Assembly (NCBI GenBank): GCA_025963735.1
Contig: JAOQAF010000131.1
Span: 1-39,554, forward strand
Length of the DNA stretch: 39,554 bases
Reading direction: 5' to 3'
From: Bacteroidota bacterium
GTDB lineage: Bacteria > Bacteroidota > Bacteroidia > B-17B0 > Aurantibacillaceae
Both the position numbers and the translations under genes were made by a program. The notes beneath the pieces are model-generated. The model was not told where the DNA came from and did no database searches. It worked only from the letters and a program-made list of their open reading frames with translations. This document shows positions 17,548-26,138 of this stretch, in pieces (the stretch's first letter is position 1; every line of letters begins with the position of its first letter).

Positions 17548-18042
17548 TTGTGCTTGGTATCGTTAAGATTTCAGCAACCCTCTAACTTTGATGCAAATGC
17601 CAAGATCAAAGCTGTATTTCTGTACAACTTTACACGTTATTTTGAATGGCCCGATAAGAAAAAAAACGGCAATTTTATCGTGTATATTGTTGGTAAAAAC
17701 GATAACCTTATCACTGAGCTTAAAAATCTCGCTTCCAAGAAAAAAGTTGGGGTACAGGATATAGAAGTGAAAAGCACACTTACTTTTGATCCATCAGTAA
17801 ATCCTCAGATCATATATTTATTACCGGATGTTTCTTCAGCGGTAAAAGATGTTGCTTCCAAAAATAAAAGTAAAGGAACACTAGTTGTAGCTGAAAATAA
17901 CGGGGCCTGCAAATCGGGCTCAAGCATTAATTTTCTTGTAATTGAAAACAAATTGAAATTCGAATACAGTAAAAATAACGCGGTTAAAGCAGGATTAAAA
18001 ACCAATGATGATTTTAAAGCTCTTGCTATAAATGTAGATTAA
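17548..18042 (+). CDS. YfiR-like (DUF4154) periplasmic protein
   Basis: The sequence after the signal region, FDANAKIKAVFLYNFTRYFE, is the hallmark start of the YfiR/DUF4154 family, and the length is normal. YfiR of Pseudomonas is a periplasmic repressor that holds the HAMP-GGDEF receptor YfiN inactive. The only conventional start is TTG at 17548, but it cuts into the signal peptide. The frame is open back to 17470, and a start at ATT 17509/17512 or CTG 17515 would give a proper signal peptide (FKGYKYLLLFLCLVSLRFQ). AAGGAAAA sits just upstream of those codons. It is the first gene of an operon with a helical repeat protein and a HAMP-SpoIIE phosphatase, which fits a partner role for the receptor. 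Confidence 0.82.
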   Translation: MCLVSLRFQQPSNFDANAKIKAVFLYNFTRYFEWPDKKKNGNFIVYIVGKNDNLITELKNLASKKKVGVQDIEVKSTLTFDPSVNPQIIYLLPDVSSAVKDVASKNKSKGTLVVAENNGACKSGSSINFLVIENKLKFEYSKNNAVKAGLKTNDDFKALAINVD

Positions 18043-18053
18043 AAAAAATAACG

Positions 18054-18956
18054 ATGAACGGATTGCGCTATATATTTAAAAACTTCATCCTTGTGCTTTT
18101 ATTAAGCACGGGAATGAATGGTTTTGCGCAGATTGACAGGCTAAACAGGGCCCAGCATTTATTGCAGGCAAAAACTCCTGAGCTGGCTCAACCTGCCATT
18201 GACAGCGTTATACATCATCCTGAAACAAAAGATGATTTTGTTAGCTGGACCACCCGGGCCTATATTTATTTTGAGATCTATAAAAAAACAGATAAACAAA
18301 AACTGAACTCTGCCTTAAGAGATACAATAATTTCTTCGGTTAAAAAATCAAACGCGTTAAAGCCGGATGCCGATTACAAAAACAATAACAATAAACTTCT
18401 TGTAAGCTTATCAACGCATTATTACAACATTGCTAAAACCTTATTACAGGATTCCATTAATGATACAAGGAGCGCCCAGGCTTACAATAAATGCAAAGAA
18501 CTTTACCTGATCGTGAAGCCGGATACAAATTTTATTGCGCGTGATATTGAATATTATGTGGCGGTGGGAAGCGTTTATTCCAACATTTTTAATAACGACA
18601 ATAAAAACACAAAAGCGCACGACATTGCAAAAGTGGCGCACCTGAAGGTGTTTGATCTTCAGCCGGATAATATACCTGCCAACATGAACATGGGTTTAAT
18701 GTATTTAAATCAGGGAATCAATCTTGTGAAATCATTGGATTATGGCGCAGATATAAGCCAAATTGACGCCATTCAGGAAAACATTGTAAAACTTGCCAAA
18801 CAATCTGAACAGTTTATTTTAAAGGTTTATAAAAAAGACAATAAGAACCCAAAAGCGGTGCAGGCCCTGTATTATATTTACAGGCTTTTGAACGATTCAG
18901 CCAAACAAGAAGAATTTAAAAATAAATCAAAGGAGTTAAACATTAAACTTGATTAA
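18054..18956 (+). CDS. Exported TPR-like helical repeat protein
   Basis: This 300-residue protein has a signal peptide (about 1-26, ending NGFAQ) followed by continuous helical segments with TPR-like spacing. Examples are AQHLLQAKTPELAQPAIDSV, YNIAKTLLQD and AHLKVFDLQPDNIPANMNMG. This would give a periplasmic protein-interaction scaffold. It begins 11 bases after the YfiR-like gene and ends three bases before the HAMP-SpoIIE gene, so the three are almost certainly one transcript. It may link the YfiR-like protein to the receptor or the envelope. No enzymatic motif is visible. Confidence 0.75.
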   Translation: MNGLRYIFKNFILVLLLSTGMNGFAQIDRLNRAQHLLQAKTPELAQPAIDSVIHHPETKDDFVSWTTRAYIYFEIYKKTDKQKLNSALRDTIISSVKKSNALKPDADYKNNNNKLLVSLSTHYYNIAKTLLQDSINDTRSAQAYNKCKELYLIVKPDTNFIARDIEYYVAVGSVYSNIFNNDNKNTKAHDIAKVAHLKVFDLQPDNIPANMNMGLMYLNQGINLVKSLDYGADISQIDAIQENIVKLAKQSEQFILKVYKKDNKNPKAVQALYYIYRLLNDSAKQEEFKNKSKELNIKLD

Positions 18957-18959
18957 CCC

Positions 18960-20741
18960 ATGCGATTTCATTTTACAATAGGCAGAAGAATCGGTTTAGG
19001 TTTTGGAATTTTTATTCTATTAACTTCCATTGCTTTTATTTTAACCGTTGTAACGGTAAAGGATAGTAAAAAGCGTACCGAAACCGTGGTGGGTCAGGTA
19101 ACACCAAGTGTTGCTGAATTAAAGGAACTTAACCTTTTGCTGCAACGCACGCATACCGATATTTCAAAATGGTTTTATAACAAAAGTTTTAACGACGTTG
19201 AATTCAGAAACGAATTAAAAACCATTATAGCTGTTGAATATCCAAAGCAAAAAAAATCATTGGTTAAACTGTCCCTTAACTGGAATCCGGAAGAAAAGGA
19301 ACAGCTGCGTATAATTTTTGGTCGGATTGAAACATTGTTTAAAGTTTATCAGAACGAAATAATAAATCAGCTTAATTCAACGGAGGCATACGAAGACGCT
19401 AACATATTAATGATGGCCAGACTCCCGTATGAAGATTCGGAGGTAAGTATCAAAACCATTTATAAAAATCTGAATAATTTAATTGCCGCTAAACAATCTT
19501 CCGCAGCTACAGAACAGGAAGAAATGTTTAAAAAATTCAGCTTCCTTAACTGGTTTGTTGAATTGTTAGGTGTTGCGCTTTTAATCGGTGGATTTTCGAT
19601 TGCCCTGTTCACCACGCGTTCTATTACAAAGCCTATTCAAAAACTTAAAAAAATGTTGCTGTCGATGGGTTTGGGAATTTTGCCCAAAGAACGCATCCGG
19701 GCTACCAATGACGAAATTGGTGAAATGGGAACAGCCCTGAATGAACTGATCCAGTCGATGCATCAAACAACTGATTTTGCAAAGGAAACAGGTTCGGGTA
19801 ATTTTAACGCTACGTATACCCCGCTTAGTAAAGATGACAGTCTTGGGCATGCATTAATAAAAATGCGTGATGACCTTGCCGAAAATGAACGTTTTCTTGA
19901 ACGTAAAGTAATTGAGCGTACTGAAGAAGTTGTAAGGCAAAAAGAAGAAATTGAAAATAAAAATGAGGAGCTTGAAATACTTTATAAGCAGGTTACAGAC
20001 AGCATTCATTACGCGAAGAGGATCCAGGAAGCCATCCTTCCGCCCAATCATTTTATTAATCAGGTATTACCAAATTCATTTGTGTTGTATAAACCAAAAG
20101 ATATTGTAAGCGGCGATTTTTACTGGATTGAGAAAAAGAACGACCTTGTTTATTTTGCGGCTGTAGATTGTACGGGCCACGGTGTTCCGGGCGCATTCAT
20201 GAGTTTGGTGGGACATAATATTTTAAAAGACATTATAAATAACACCAGCATTGTTAAGCCTTCAGAAATCATGGATAAGTTGCGTGAAGGTGTTGTAAAT
20301 ACCCTTCATGCCGATAAGGCAGGAAAAGAAACCAAAGACGGCATGGATATGACCCTGTGTTGTATTAACTACAAGACGCTTGAGTTGCAGTTTGCCGCGG
20401 CATTCAATCCTTTATATATTGTTCGTAACGGTTCGCTGGTTGAGTATAAAGCGAACAAATTTCCTATAGGCGCCTTTATTGGCGAGAAAGCTAATTTTGA
20501 CAACAACAGCATTCAGCTTCAGAAAGGTGATCAGATATTTATATTCAGTGACGGTTATGCCGATCAGTTTGGCGGACCGAGAGGTAAAAAGTTCATGGTA
20601 GGTAATTTCCGGAAACTTTTAACTGAAATTTCTCTTCTTCCACCCTCTGAACAAAAGCAAAAGCTGGATATAACTCTTGCAAACTGGCAGGGCGATCAGG
20701 AGCAGGTTGATGATGTCCTGGTGATAGGGGTTCAGTTCTAA
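18960..20741 (+). CDS. HAMP-domain receptor with SpoIIE-type PP2C phosphatase output
   Basis: This 593-residue protein has TM1 at about 11-33 and a helical periplasmic sensor at about 35-195, of the four-helix-bundle kind seen in chemoreceptors. TM2 is at about 197-219, HAMP at about 220-275 and a coiled coil at about 305-345. The SpoIIE/PP2C serine phosphatase domain occupies about 345-593. Metal-binding aspartates are visible in SGDFYW (D386), AVDCTGHGVPGAFMS (D403), FSDGYADQ and the terminal QVDDVLVIG (D584/D585), so it should be active. DSIHYAKRIQEAILPP joins coiled coil to phosphatase, as in many Bacteroidota proteins. SpoIIE-type enzymes usually dephosphorylate STAS anti-anti-sigma proteins, but none is encoded here. 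Co-transcription with the YfiR-like gene suggests that protein controls the sensor. Confidence 0.9.
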   Translation: MRFHFTIGRRIGLGFGIFILLTSIAFILTVVTVKDSKKRTETVVGQVTPSVAELKELNLLLQRTHTDISKWFYNKSFNDVEFRNELKTIIAVEYPKQKKSLVKLSLNWNPEEKEQLRIIFGRIETLFKVYQNEIINQLNSTEAYEDANILMMARLPYEDSEVSIKTIYKNLNNLIAAKQSSAATEQEEMFKKFSFLNWFVELLGVALLIGGFSIALFTTRSITKPIQKLKKMLLSMGLGILPKERIRATNDEIGEMGTALNELIQSMHQTTDFAKETGSGNFNATYTPLSKDDSLGHALIKMRDDLAENERFLERKVIERTEEVVRQKEEIENKNEELEILYKQVTDSIHYAKRIQEAILPPNHFINQVLPNSFVLYKPKDIVSGDFYWIEKKNDLVYFAAVDCTGHGVPGAFMSLVGHNILKDIINNTSIVKPSEIMDKLREGVVNTLHADKAGKETKDGMDMTLCCINYKTLELQFAAAFNPLYIVRNGSLVEYKANKFPIGAFIGEKANFDNNSIQLQKGDQIFIFSDGYADQFGGPRGKKFMVGNFRKLLTEISLLPPSEQKQKLDITLANWQGDQEQVDDVLVIGVQF

Positions 20742-20776
20742 CTGTTTTATACAGTCAGTAATTTTCGGGTTTACTT

Positions 20777-22303
20777 ATGATGCGATTTATTTTTTATATC
20801 TTATTTTTTCTTCAGCCTTATTTGTTGTTTCAGCAAAACACTGATTATTTTAAAGTGTATAACTCACTGATAGGTAATTCCGCTATTAGCATTACAACTC
20901 TTACTGCAAAAACATACAGCTTTAATCTGCCATTATATAAAATAGTTACCGATACGGTTTCAGGAAATTTATATATAAGCACAAGACAAAAGGATGCAGG
21001 TGATAGATTCTATACCAATAAAGGTTATCATCTTATTTTAAACAAAAATGATTCCGCTTGTTGTGTTCTGGAGGAAAGTAAACTTGACCTTACGCTCGCG
21101 GCAGATTATCTGCTTCTTTCAAGCGACACGAAGTCGGCAAGAATAAACAGAAAGTTTGGATACGAGCAGTTTGAATATCCTTCCAAAATACTTTATCCTA
21201 TTCTTAAAAATAACTCGGGCCTTACTTATAACCCCACTACAAAAGTAAACGGACAGGTAAGTTTAAGTTGCATTTCTCTCAATGACGGATCAGTCTTATG
21301 GTCGGCGCCGGTAAACAAAGAACATGACTGGAACGACATTGTTTTTTTAAATGACAGTGTTTTGTTGCTTGCGGCCGGTGGATTACACGCCATAAATATC
21401 CAAAGGGGCCTGGCATGGTCATATTCTTTAACTACGCATCAGAGAAATTCGAAGCCATATATTTATTCGTTACTTAACCCTATCACAGCGCAAAAATATT
21501 TTTCACAGCCTTACACTTCGGATGAAGAAGGAAGGGTAAATCAATTAGCCTCGAATATTTTAATAACCGACAGTTTAATTTATTTTGCCTCCGCAAACAA
21601 ATTAATTGCGCTTAATAAAACAGGGAAACTCATTTGGGAAAAGAACATGTCGGGATATCCTATGTCAAAATGTGTGTTGCAGCAACATAACAATAAGCTT
21701 CTTTTAATTAATCTGGGAGTTGCGCGTTACAATGAGAACTTGGTGGTGTATGGAAACCCTTTTGTTTGTGCCTTTAACAAATTTTCAGGGGATGTTATAA
21801 TGGAGGTGAAGAATGAATTAAAAAATCTTTTAGATATTACTGACTCACAAGGTTCGAAACTACTTGCCGATAAAAATTTAATAATTGAAGTAACAAGGGA
21901 TGCGCAGGTAAAAACCCGGATTGATTTAACGGAAGAGAAATTCGGGAACTTTCTGGAATTTATTAATGGCAATACTTATTTTGTGGAGAAAGAAGGTTTT
22001 TATGTGCCTTTAAATTTTATAAACGATAATGTTATTTACTTTAAAACAGATCATGGAAAGGTTTTTGGAATGAGTAATAATAATGTAGAATACGAGTATC
22101 ATTTCACCGAACTCTATCAACTCAACAAAAAAATTGACGGTAAAACATTAATTTCACAAAAAAATAAGTCTTTGCTTTTAAGCAGTAATTATGAGCCTCT
22201 GCAGATATTTAACACCGGAGAAAAGGCGTTGTTTCATAATAACAAAATATACTTTCCGGAAGGAAGACTTCTTTACATTATGAATGTAAATGAGCTGAAG
22301 TAA
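20777..22303 (+). CDS. Secreted PQQ-like beta-propeller protein
   Basis: This 508-residue protein has a signal peptide (about 1-19) and repeated four-strand blades of PQQ/outer-membrane-assembly type. Examples are LNDGSVLWSAPVNKEHDW, LHAINIQRGLAWSYSL and LIALNKTGKLIWEKNMSG. No catalytic motif was recognised. It follows the SpoIIE gene by 35 bases on the same strand, so it may be the last gene of that operon. Such propellers usually bind proteins or carbohydrates in the periplasm. An exact role cannot be read from the sequence. Confidence 0.7.
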   Translation: MMRFIFYILFFLQPYLLFQQNTDYFKVYNSLIGNSAISITTLTAKTYSFNLPLYKIVTDTVSGNLYISTRQKDAGDRFYTNKGYHLILNKNDSACCVLEESKLDLTLAADYLLLSSDTKSARINRKFGYEQFEYPSKILYPILKNNSGLTYNPTTKVNGQVSLSCISLNDGSVLWSAPVNKEHDWNDIVFLNDSVLLLAAGGLHAINIQRGLAWSYSLTTHQRNSKPYIYSLLNPITAQKYFSQPYTSDEEGRVNQLASNILITDSLIYFASANKLIALNKTGKLIWEKNMSGYPMSKCVLQQHNNKLLLINLGVARYNENLVVYGNPFVCAFNKFSGDVIMEVKNELKNLLDITDSQGSKLLADKNLIIEVTRDAQVKTRIDLTEEKFGNFLEFINGNTYFVEKEGFYVPLNFINDNVIYFKTDHGKVFGMSNNNVEYEYHFTELYQLNKKIDGKTLISQKNKSLLLSSNYEPLQIFNTGEKALFHNNKIYFPEGRLLYIMNVNELK

Positions 22304-22304
22304 T

Positions 22305-22730
22305 TTAATTTTCGAAATTATTTATTAAATCAACAAGAGTTTGAGGTAAAGGAATACTTTTCTGTTGAACATAGTCCATCGCCACCAAAATACTTATTCC
22401 GGAAGCGCACTCTATTATTTGGCCGTTTAAATTTTTTACAATGCTGTTTTTTATGGTAATGCTTTTGGTACCGGTTTTTATAACCTTGGTGCAGCAGTAT
22501 ATGTCGTCGTTTAAAAAAACAGGCGCTGCATAATTCACTTCAACCCGTGCAATAACAATACCTTTTTCATCCCAGTTTATAAAATCATTTATTACCTTAT
22601 TAAAATATTGCACGCGTCCCAATTCAAAGTAGCTTAGGTAGGTTGCATTATTTACATGGTTAAGGCGGTCAACATCGTTAAATCTTACCTGCACAGGTGT
22701 TATGTGATGATAGTCGGAAAACTGAATCAT
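22305..22730 (-). CDS. Hot-dog fold acyl-CoA thioesterase (4HBT family)
   Basis: This 141-residue cytosolic protein matches the 4-hydroxybenzoyl-CoA thioesterase/YbgC group. VRFNDVDRLNHVNNATYLSY holds the catalytic aspartate and the conserved His-Asn of the hot-dog helix. The expected central strands follow (RVEVNYAAPVFLNDDIYC, KSITIKNSIVK). It probably hydrolyses acyl-CoA thioesters; substrate unknown. Its start overlaps the end of the polyprenyl synthase gene by four bases, which suggests translational coupling. Its stop is one base from that of the convergent propeller gene. Confidence 0.88.
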   Translation of the reverse strand: MIQFSDYHHITPVQVRFNDVDRLNHVNNATYLSYFELGRVQYFNKVINDFINWDEKGIVIARVEVNYAAPVFLNDDIYCCTKVIKTGTKSITIKNSIVKNLNGQIIECASGISILVAMDYVQQKSIPLPQTLVDLINNFEN

Positions 22731-23710
22731 AATGTTCGGTTTAAAAGTCCGGCGGCAAATTGCTTAAGATTATTTTTTTTTGTTTCATCGGCAGCAATAG
22801 TAGCAAGATGATTAATTGCAATTTGGGTATGTTCATCCGCTTTCTGGCGACAGATATTGGAAATATTCAAATCGTTATAAAGATTCTTAACACCTTTAAT
22901 TTTTTCTTCTGCGTGTTCTTTTCCAAGTTGCATTAAACGCTTCAGTTCCGCCTGCTGCCACTCATTGCCGGTTTCCAAAGCTTTAATGAGAAGGTAGGTT
23001 TTTTTGTTGGCCACAATATCTCCACCGCTTACTTTGCCAAACTCAGAAGTGTTTCCGTAAGCATCCAAAAGATCATCCAGCAGTTGAAAAGCAATTCCAA
23101 GATGCCGGCCGAATTCATAAATGTTTTCCTGATCTTTTTTAGCAGCACCCGAATTAATAGCGCCCATCTGCAAGCTACAGCCAAGCAAAACTGCAGTTTT
23201 TCGGGTAATCATATTTAAGTAATCTTCCGCGCTAACCGATGTTTGATTTTCGAAATTCATATCCAGTTGCTGTCCTTCGCAAACTTCAATGGCGGTTTGT
23301 GAAAACAACTTTGCCAATTGTTTAAATTCCGGATCCGGATATTTTTCCAATAAACGAAAAGCTTTTACCAGCATAACATCGCCGCTGAGAATTGCAATGT
23401 TAGTGTTCCATTTTGAATGAACCGTGGCCTGGCTTCTTCTTAAAGGTGCTTCGTCAAGAATATCATCATGCACTAAAGAAAAATTATGAAACAACTCCAC
23501 GCACATGGCCGAATCAAGCGCGCATTCAGGTAAACCGTTAAAAAGATCGCAGGCTATTAATACCAGAAGCGGCCTTAATCTTTTGCCGCCAATCCCCAAG
23601 ATATAATTTTCAGGATCATATAACTCACGCGGTTCTACATTTTTAAGGCTTTCCCGATGTTGTTCGAGACGATTTAAAAATAACCCGGTAAGGTTTTCGT
23701 AGTGTTTCAC
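22727..23710 (-). CDS. Polyprenyl diphosphate synthase, probably short-chain
   Basis: This 327-residue trans-isoprenyl diphosphate synthase condenses IPP with allylic diphosphates. The first Asp-rich motif DDILD is at 82-86 and the second is in QLLDDLLDAYG. GGKRLRPLL at 41-49 binds the diphosphate. The residue five positions before the first motif is Phe77, and the motif has no two-residue insertion. By known chain-length rules this points to a C15-C20 rather than a long-chain product, as an inference. It starts with GTG, 15 bases after the rfbA gene, and in the same frame as the rfbA stop. The unit rfbA-synthase-thioesterase looks like one operon. Confidence 0.9.
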   Translation of the reverse strand: MKHYENLTGLFLNRLEQHRESLKNVEPRELYDPENYILGIGGKRLRPLLVLIACDLFNGLPECALDSAMCVELFHNFSLVHDDILDEAPLRRSQATVHSKWNTNIAILSGDVMLVKAFRLLEKYPDPEFKQLAKLFSQTAIEVCEGQQLDMNFENQTSVSAEDYLNMITRKTAVLLGCSLQMGAINSGAAKKDQENIYEFGRHLGIAFQLLDDLLDAYGNTSEFGKVSGGDIVANKKTYLLIKALETGNEWQQAELKRLMQLGKEHAEEKIKGVKNLYNDLNISNICRQKADEHTQIAINHLATIAADETKKNNLKQFAAGLLNRTL

Positions 23711-23725
23711 TCTCTTATAATCAAA

Positions 23726-24592
23726 CTAAAAATGTTTAGCTACTTCAAGCAAGTAAGTTCCATAACCACTTTTTGTTAGTGGTTGCGCAATTTTTATGAG
23801 CTGCTCTTTTGTTATGTAACCCATCTTATATGCTACCTCTTCTATGCAGCCAATCTTCAAGCCCTGTCGCTCTTCAATAACCTGCACAAACTGACCGGCC
23901 TGCATCAATGAAGCAAAAGTACCGGTATCAAGCCAGGCAGTTCCTCTGTCCATTATAGATACTTTAAGTTTACCGCGTTTTAAGTATTCTTTATTAACAT
24001 CGGTTATTTCGTATTCGCCACGCGGGCTGGGTTTTAAATTTTTGGCAATAGTTATTACTTCGTTATCGTAAAAATACAAGCCCGGAACGGCATAATGAGA
24101 TTTTGGTTTTTCCGGCTTTTCCTCAATCGACAAAGCTTTATTGTTTTTATCAAACTCAACCACGCCATATCTCTCAGGGTCGCTTACGTGATAAGCGAAT
24201 ACAACACCCCCATTGGGATTATTAATTTGTTGAAGCATGCGGCCCAGACCTACGCCATAAAAAATATTATCACCAAGTACAAGGGCCACTTTATCTTTTC
24301 CTACAAACTTTTCACCCAACACAAAAGCCTGGGCCAAACCGTTAGGAACTTCCTGCACGGTATAAGTAAACTTACAACCTATATTTTCGCCGGTTCCAAG
24401 CAAACGTTCAAAATGTGGTAGATCATGGGGCGTAGATATAATAAGAATTTCGTTTATGCCCGCCATCATTAAAACAGACAAAGGATAATAGATCATAGGT
24501 TTATCATAGATCGGCATCATTTGTTTGCTCATGGCAAGCGTAAGGGGATGTAAGCGGGTGCCTGATCCTCCTGCTAATATTATTCCTTTCAT
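23726..24592 (-). CDS. rfbA: Glucose-1-phosphate thymidylyltransferase
   Basis: RfbA makes dTDP-glucose from dTTP and glucose-1-phosphate, the first step to dTDP-rhamnose and related surface sugars. The 288-residue length is normal. The nucleotide-binding signature [16 protein letters not shown] is at 3-18, followed by [44 protein letters not shown] and [10 protein letters not shown] are also in place. No rfbB, rfbC or rfbD gene is nearby, so later steps must be encoded elsewhere. It leads a three-gene minus-strand unit. Confidence 0.95.
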   Translation of the reverse strand: MKGIILAGGSGTRLHPLTLAMSKQMMPIYDKPMIYYPLSVLMMAGINEILIISTPHDLPHFERLLGTGENIGCKFTYTVQEVPNGLAQAFVLGEKFVGKDKVALVLGDNIFYGVGLGRMLQQINNPNGGVVFAYHVSDPERYGVVEFDKNNKALSIEEKPEKPKSHYAVPGLYFYDNEVITIAKNLKPSPRGEYEITDVNKEYLKRGKLKVSIMDRGTAWLDTGTFASLMQAGQFVQVIEERQGLKIGCIEEVAYKMGYITKEQLIKIAQPLTKSGYGTYLLEVAKHF

Positions 24593-24611
24593 TGTAGGTT
24601 GTGTAAGATCA

Positions 24612-24619
24612 CAAATTTA
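24612..24619 (-). promoter_or_regulatory. Bacteroidota -7 element TAAATTTG upstream of rfbA
   Basis: Read on the minus strand this is TAAATTTG, an exact TAnnTTTG match, 19 bases before the rfbA start codon. No TTG is found at the -33 distance. Position in the 71-base divergent gap between rfbA and the DUF1287 gene makes it a reasonable core promoter. Confidence 0.4.
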
Positions 24620-24663
24620 AACAAATCCAAAGAAGTTCCTGATTTTTATTAATTTTATGTATC

Positions 24664-25266
24664 ATGAGAATTTGCGCTGTTTTGCTGGCCTTTTTTCTGT
24701 TTGCGTTTACGAACAAACAGTCTGCTGATTTCTATGAAAAGTTGGTTGATAAAAGTATAGAGCAAACAAAAGAAAAAGTAAGGTATGAGCCCGCGTATGT
24801 TCAAATGAAGTACCCCAACGGAGATGTCCCGTCAAATACCGGGGTGTGCACCGATCTGGTGATTCGTGCTTACAGAGGTGTAGGAATTGATCTCCAAAAA
24901 GAAGTTCATGAGGACATGCTTAAACGTTTTAAAGATTACCCCAAATTATGGAACTTAAAAAAACCGGATTCTAATATTGATCACAGGCGCGTGCCTAACC
25001 TGATGGTGTACTTTAAAGGCAAAGGTGCGAGTTTAAAAATAACAGATAACCGGTCGGATTATAAACCCGGTGATGTTGTAACCTGGAACCTTGAGAATAA
25101 ACATTCAACAAGCGGTATTACGCACATTGGCATTGTAACGGATATAAAAAACATTCATGGCGATGGGTATATGATCGCTCATAACATCGGCGGCGGAAAT
25201 GTGCTGGAAGACATGCTGTTTTCTTACACCATTATTGGCCATTTTAGATTTAAAAAGGCGGATTAG
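24664..25266 (+). CDS. DUF1287 family exported protein
   Basis: This 200-residue protein has a short signal peptide (about 1-18). The conserved core YPNGDVPSNTGVCTDLVIRA contains Cys62, followed later by DHRRVPNLMVYF, YKPGDVVTWNL and HIGIVTD with a conserved His. The Cys-His arrangement resembles NlpC/P60-type papain-like amidases, so a peptidoglycan or amide hydrolase is possible, but the family has no settled function. It stands 60 bases before thyA and may be read with it. Confidence 0.82.
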   Translation: MRICAVLLAFFLFAFTNKQSADFYEKLVDKSIEQTKEKVRYEPAYVQMKYPNGDVPSNTGVCTDLVIRAYRGVGIDLQKEVHEDMLKRFKDYPKLWNLKKPDSNIDHRRVPNLMVYFKGKGASLKITDNRSDYKPGDVVTWNLENKHSTSGITHIGIVTDIKNIHGDGYMIAHNIGGGNVLEDMLFSYTIIGHFRFKKAD

Positions 25267-25326
25267 CTTTAAAACTTTTAATAAATCGGCGACAATAAAC
25301 ACAAGAGGATTTTTATTTTTACAAGT

Positions 25327-26121
25327 ATGAAGCAGTACCACGACCTGATGAGCCACGTTTTAGAAACCGGGGCAACAAAAACTGACAGAACGGGCACCGG
25401 CACCATTAGTGTGTTCGGTTACCAGATGCGTTTTAATCTTGAAGAAGGTTTTCCATTACTTACGACAAAAAAACTCCATACCAAAAGTATCATTCATGAA
25501 TTACTTTGGTTCTTAAAAGGGGAAACAAATATTAAATATTTAAAAGAAAACGGTGTAAGCATTTGGGATGATTGGGCCGATGCCCAGGGAAATCTTGGGC
25601 CTGTATATGGTTATCAATGGAGAAGCTGGCCAACGCCTAACGGCGGACACATTGATCAGATTTCGCAGGTGATTGACATGATTAAAAAGAATCCGGATTC
25701 AAGAAGACTGATTGTAAGTGCCTGGAACGTTGCTGATATAAACAACATGAAACTTCCGCCATGTCACGCTTTTTTCCAGTTTTATGTAGCGGATGGTAAG
25801 TTAAGCTGCCAGCTTTACCAGCGAAGTGCCGATATTTTTTTAGGAGTTCCTTTTAACATTGCTTCGTATGCTTTGTTAACCTTAATGGTGGCGCAGGTGT
25901 GCGGTTTAAAGCCCGGCGAATTTATTCATACATTGGGTGACGCGCATTTATATTCAAACCATATTGAACAGGCAAAACTGCAATTAACCAGAGATATAAG
26001 GCCTCTTCCGATCATGAAAATAAATAAGGATGTGACAAATATCTTTGATTTTAAATTCGAAGATTTCGAGTTGCTGAATTATGATCCACATCCACACATT
26101 AAAGCAGCGGTGGCCGTTTAA
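25327..26121 (+). CDS. thyA: Thymidylate synthase
   Basis: ThyA methylates dUMP to dTMP using methylene-tetrahydrofolate. At 264 residues it equals the E. coli enzyme, and the catalytic cysteine falls at Cys146 in [62 protein letters not shown] and [15 protein letters not shown] are all in place. Dihydrofolate reductase, its usual neighbour, is absent; a cyclase-family hydrolase follows after 17 bases. FolC, in the same cofactor pathway, is at 6864-8162. Confidence 0.98.
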   Translation: MKQYHDLMSHVLETGATKTDRTGTGTISVFGYQMRFNLEEGFPLLTTKKLHTKSIIHELLWFLKGETNIKYLKENGVSIWDDWADAQGNLGPVYGYQWRSWPTPNGGHIDQISQVIDMIKKNPDSRRLIVSAWNVADINNMKLPPCHAFFQFYVADGKLSCQLYQRSADIFLGVPFNIASYALLTLMVAQVCGLKPGEFIHTLGDAHLYSNHIEQAKLQLTRDIRPLPIMKINKDVTNIFDFKFEDFELLNYDPHPHIKAAVAV

Positions 26122-26138
26122 TTATAAAATAAAATTCT

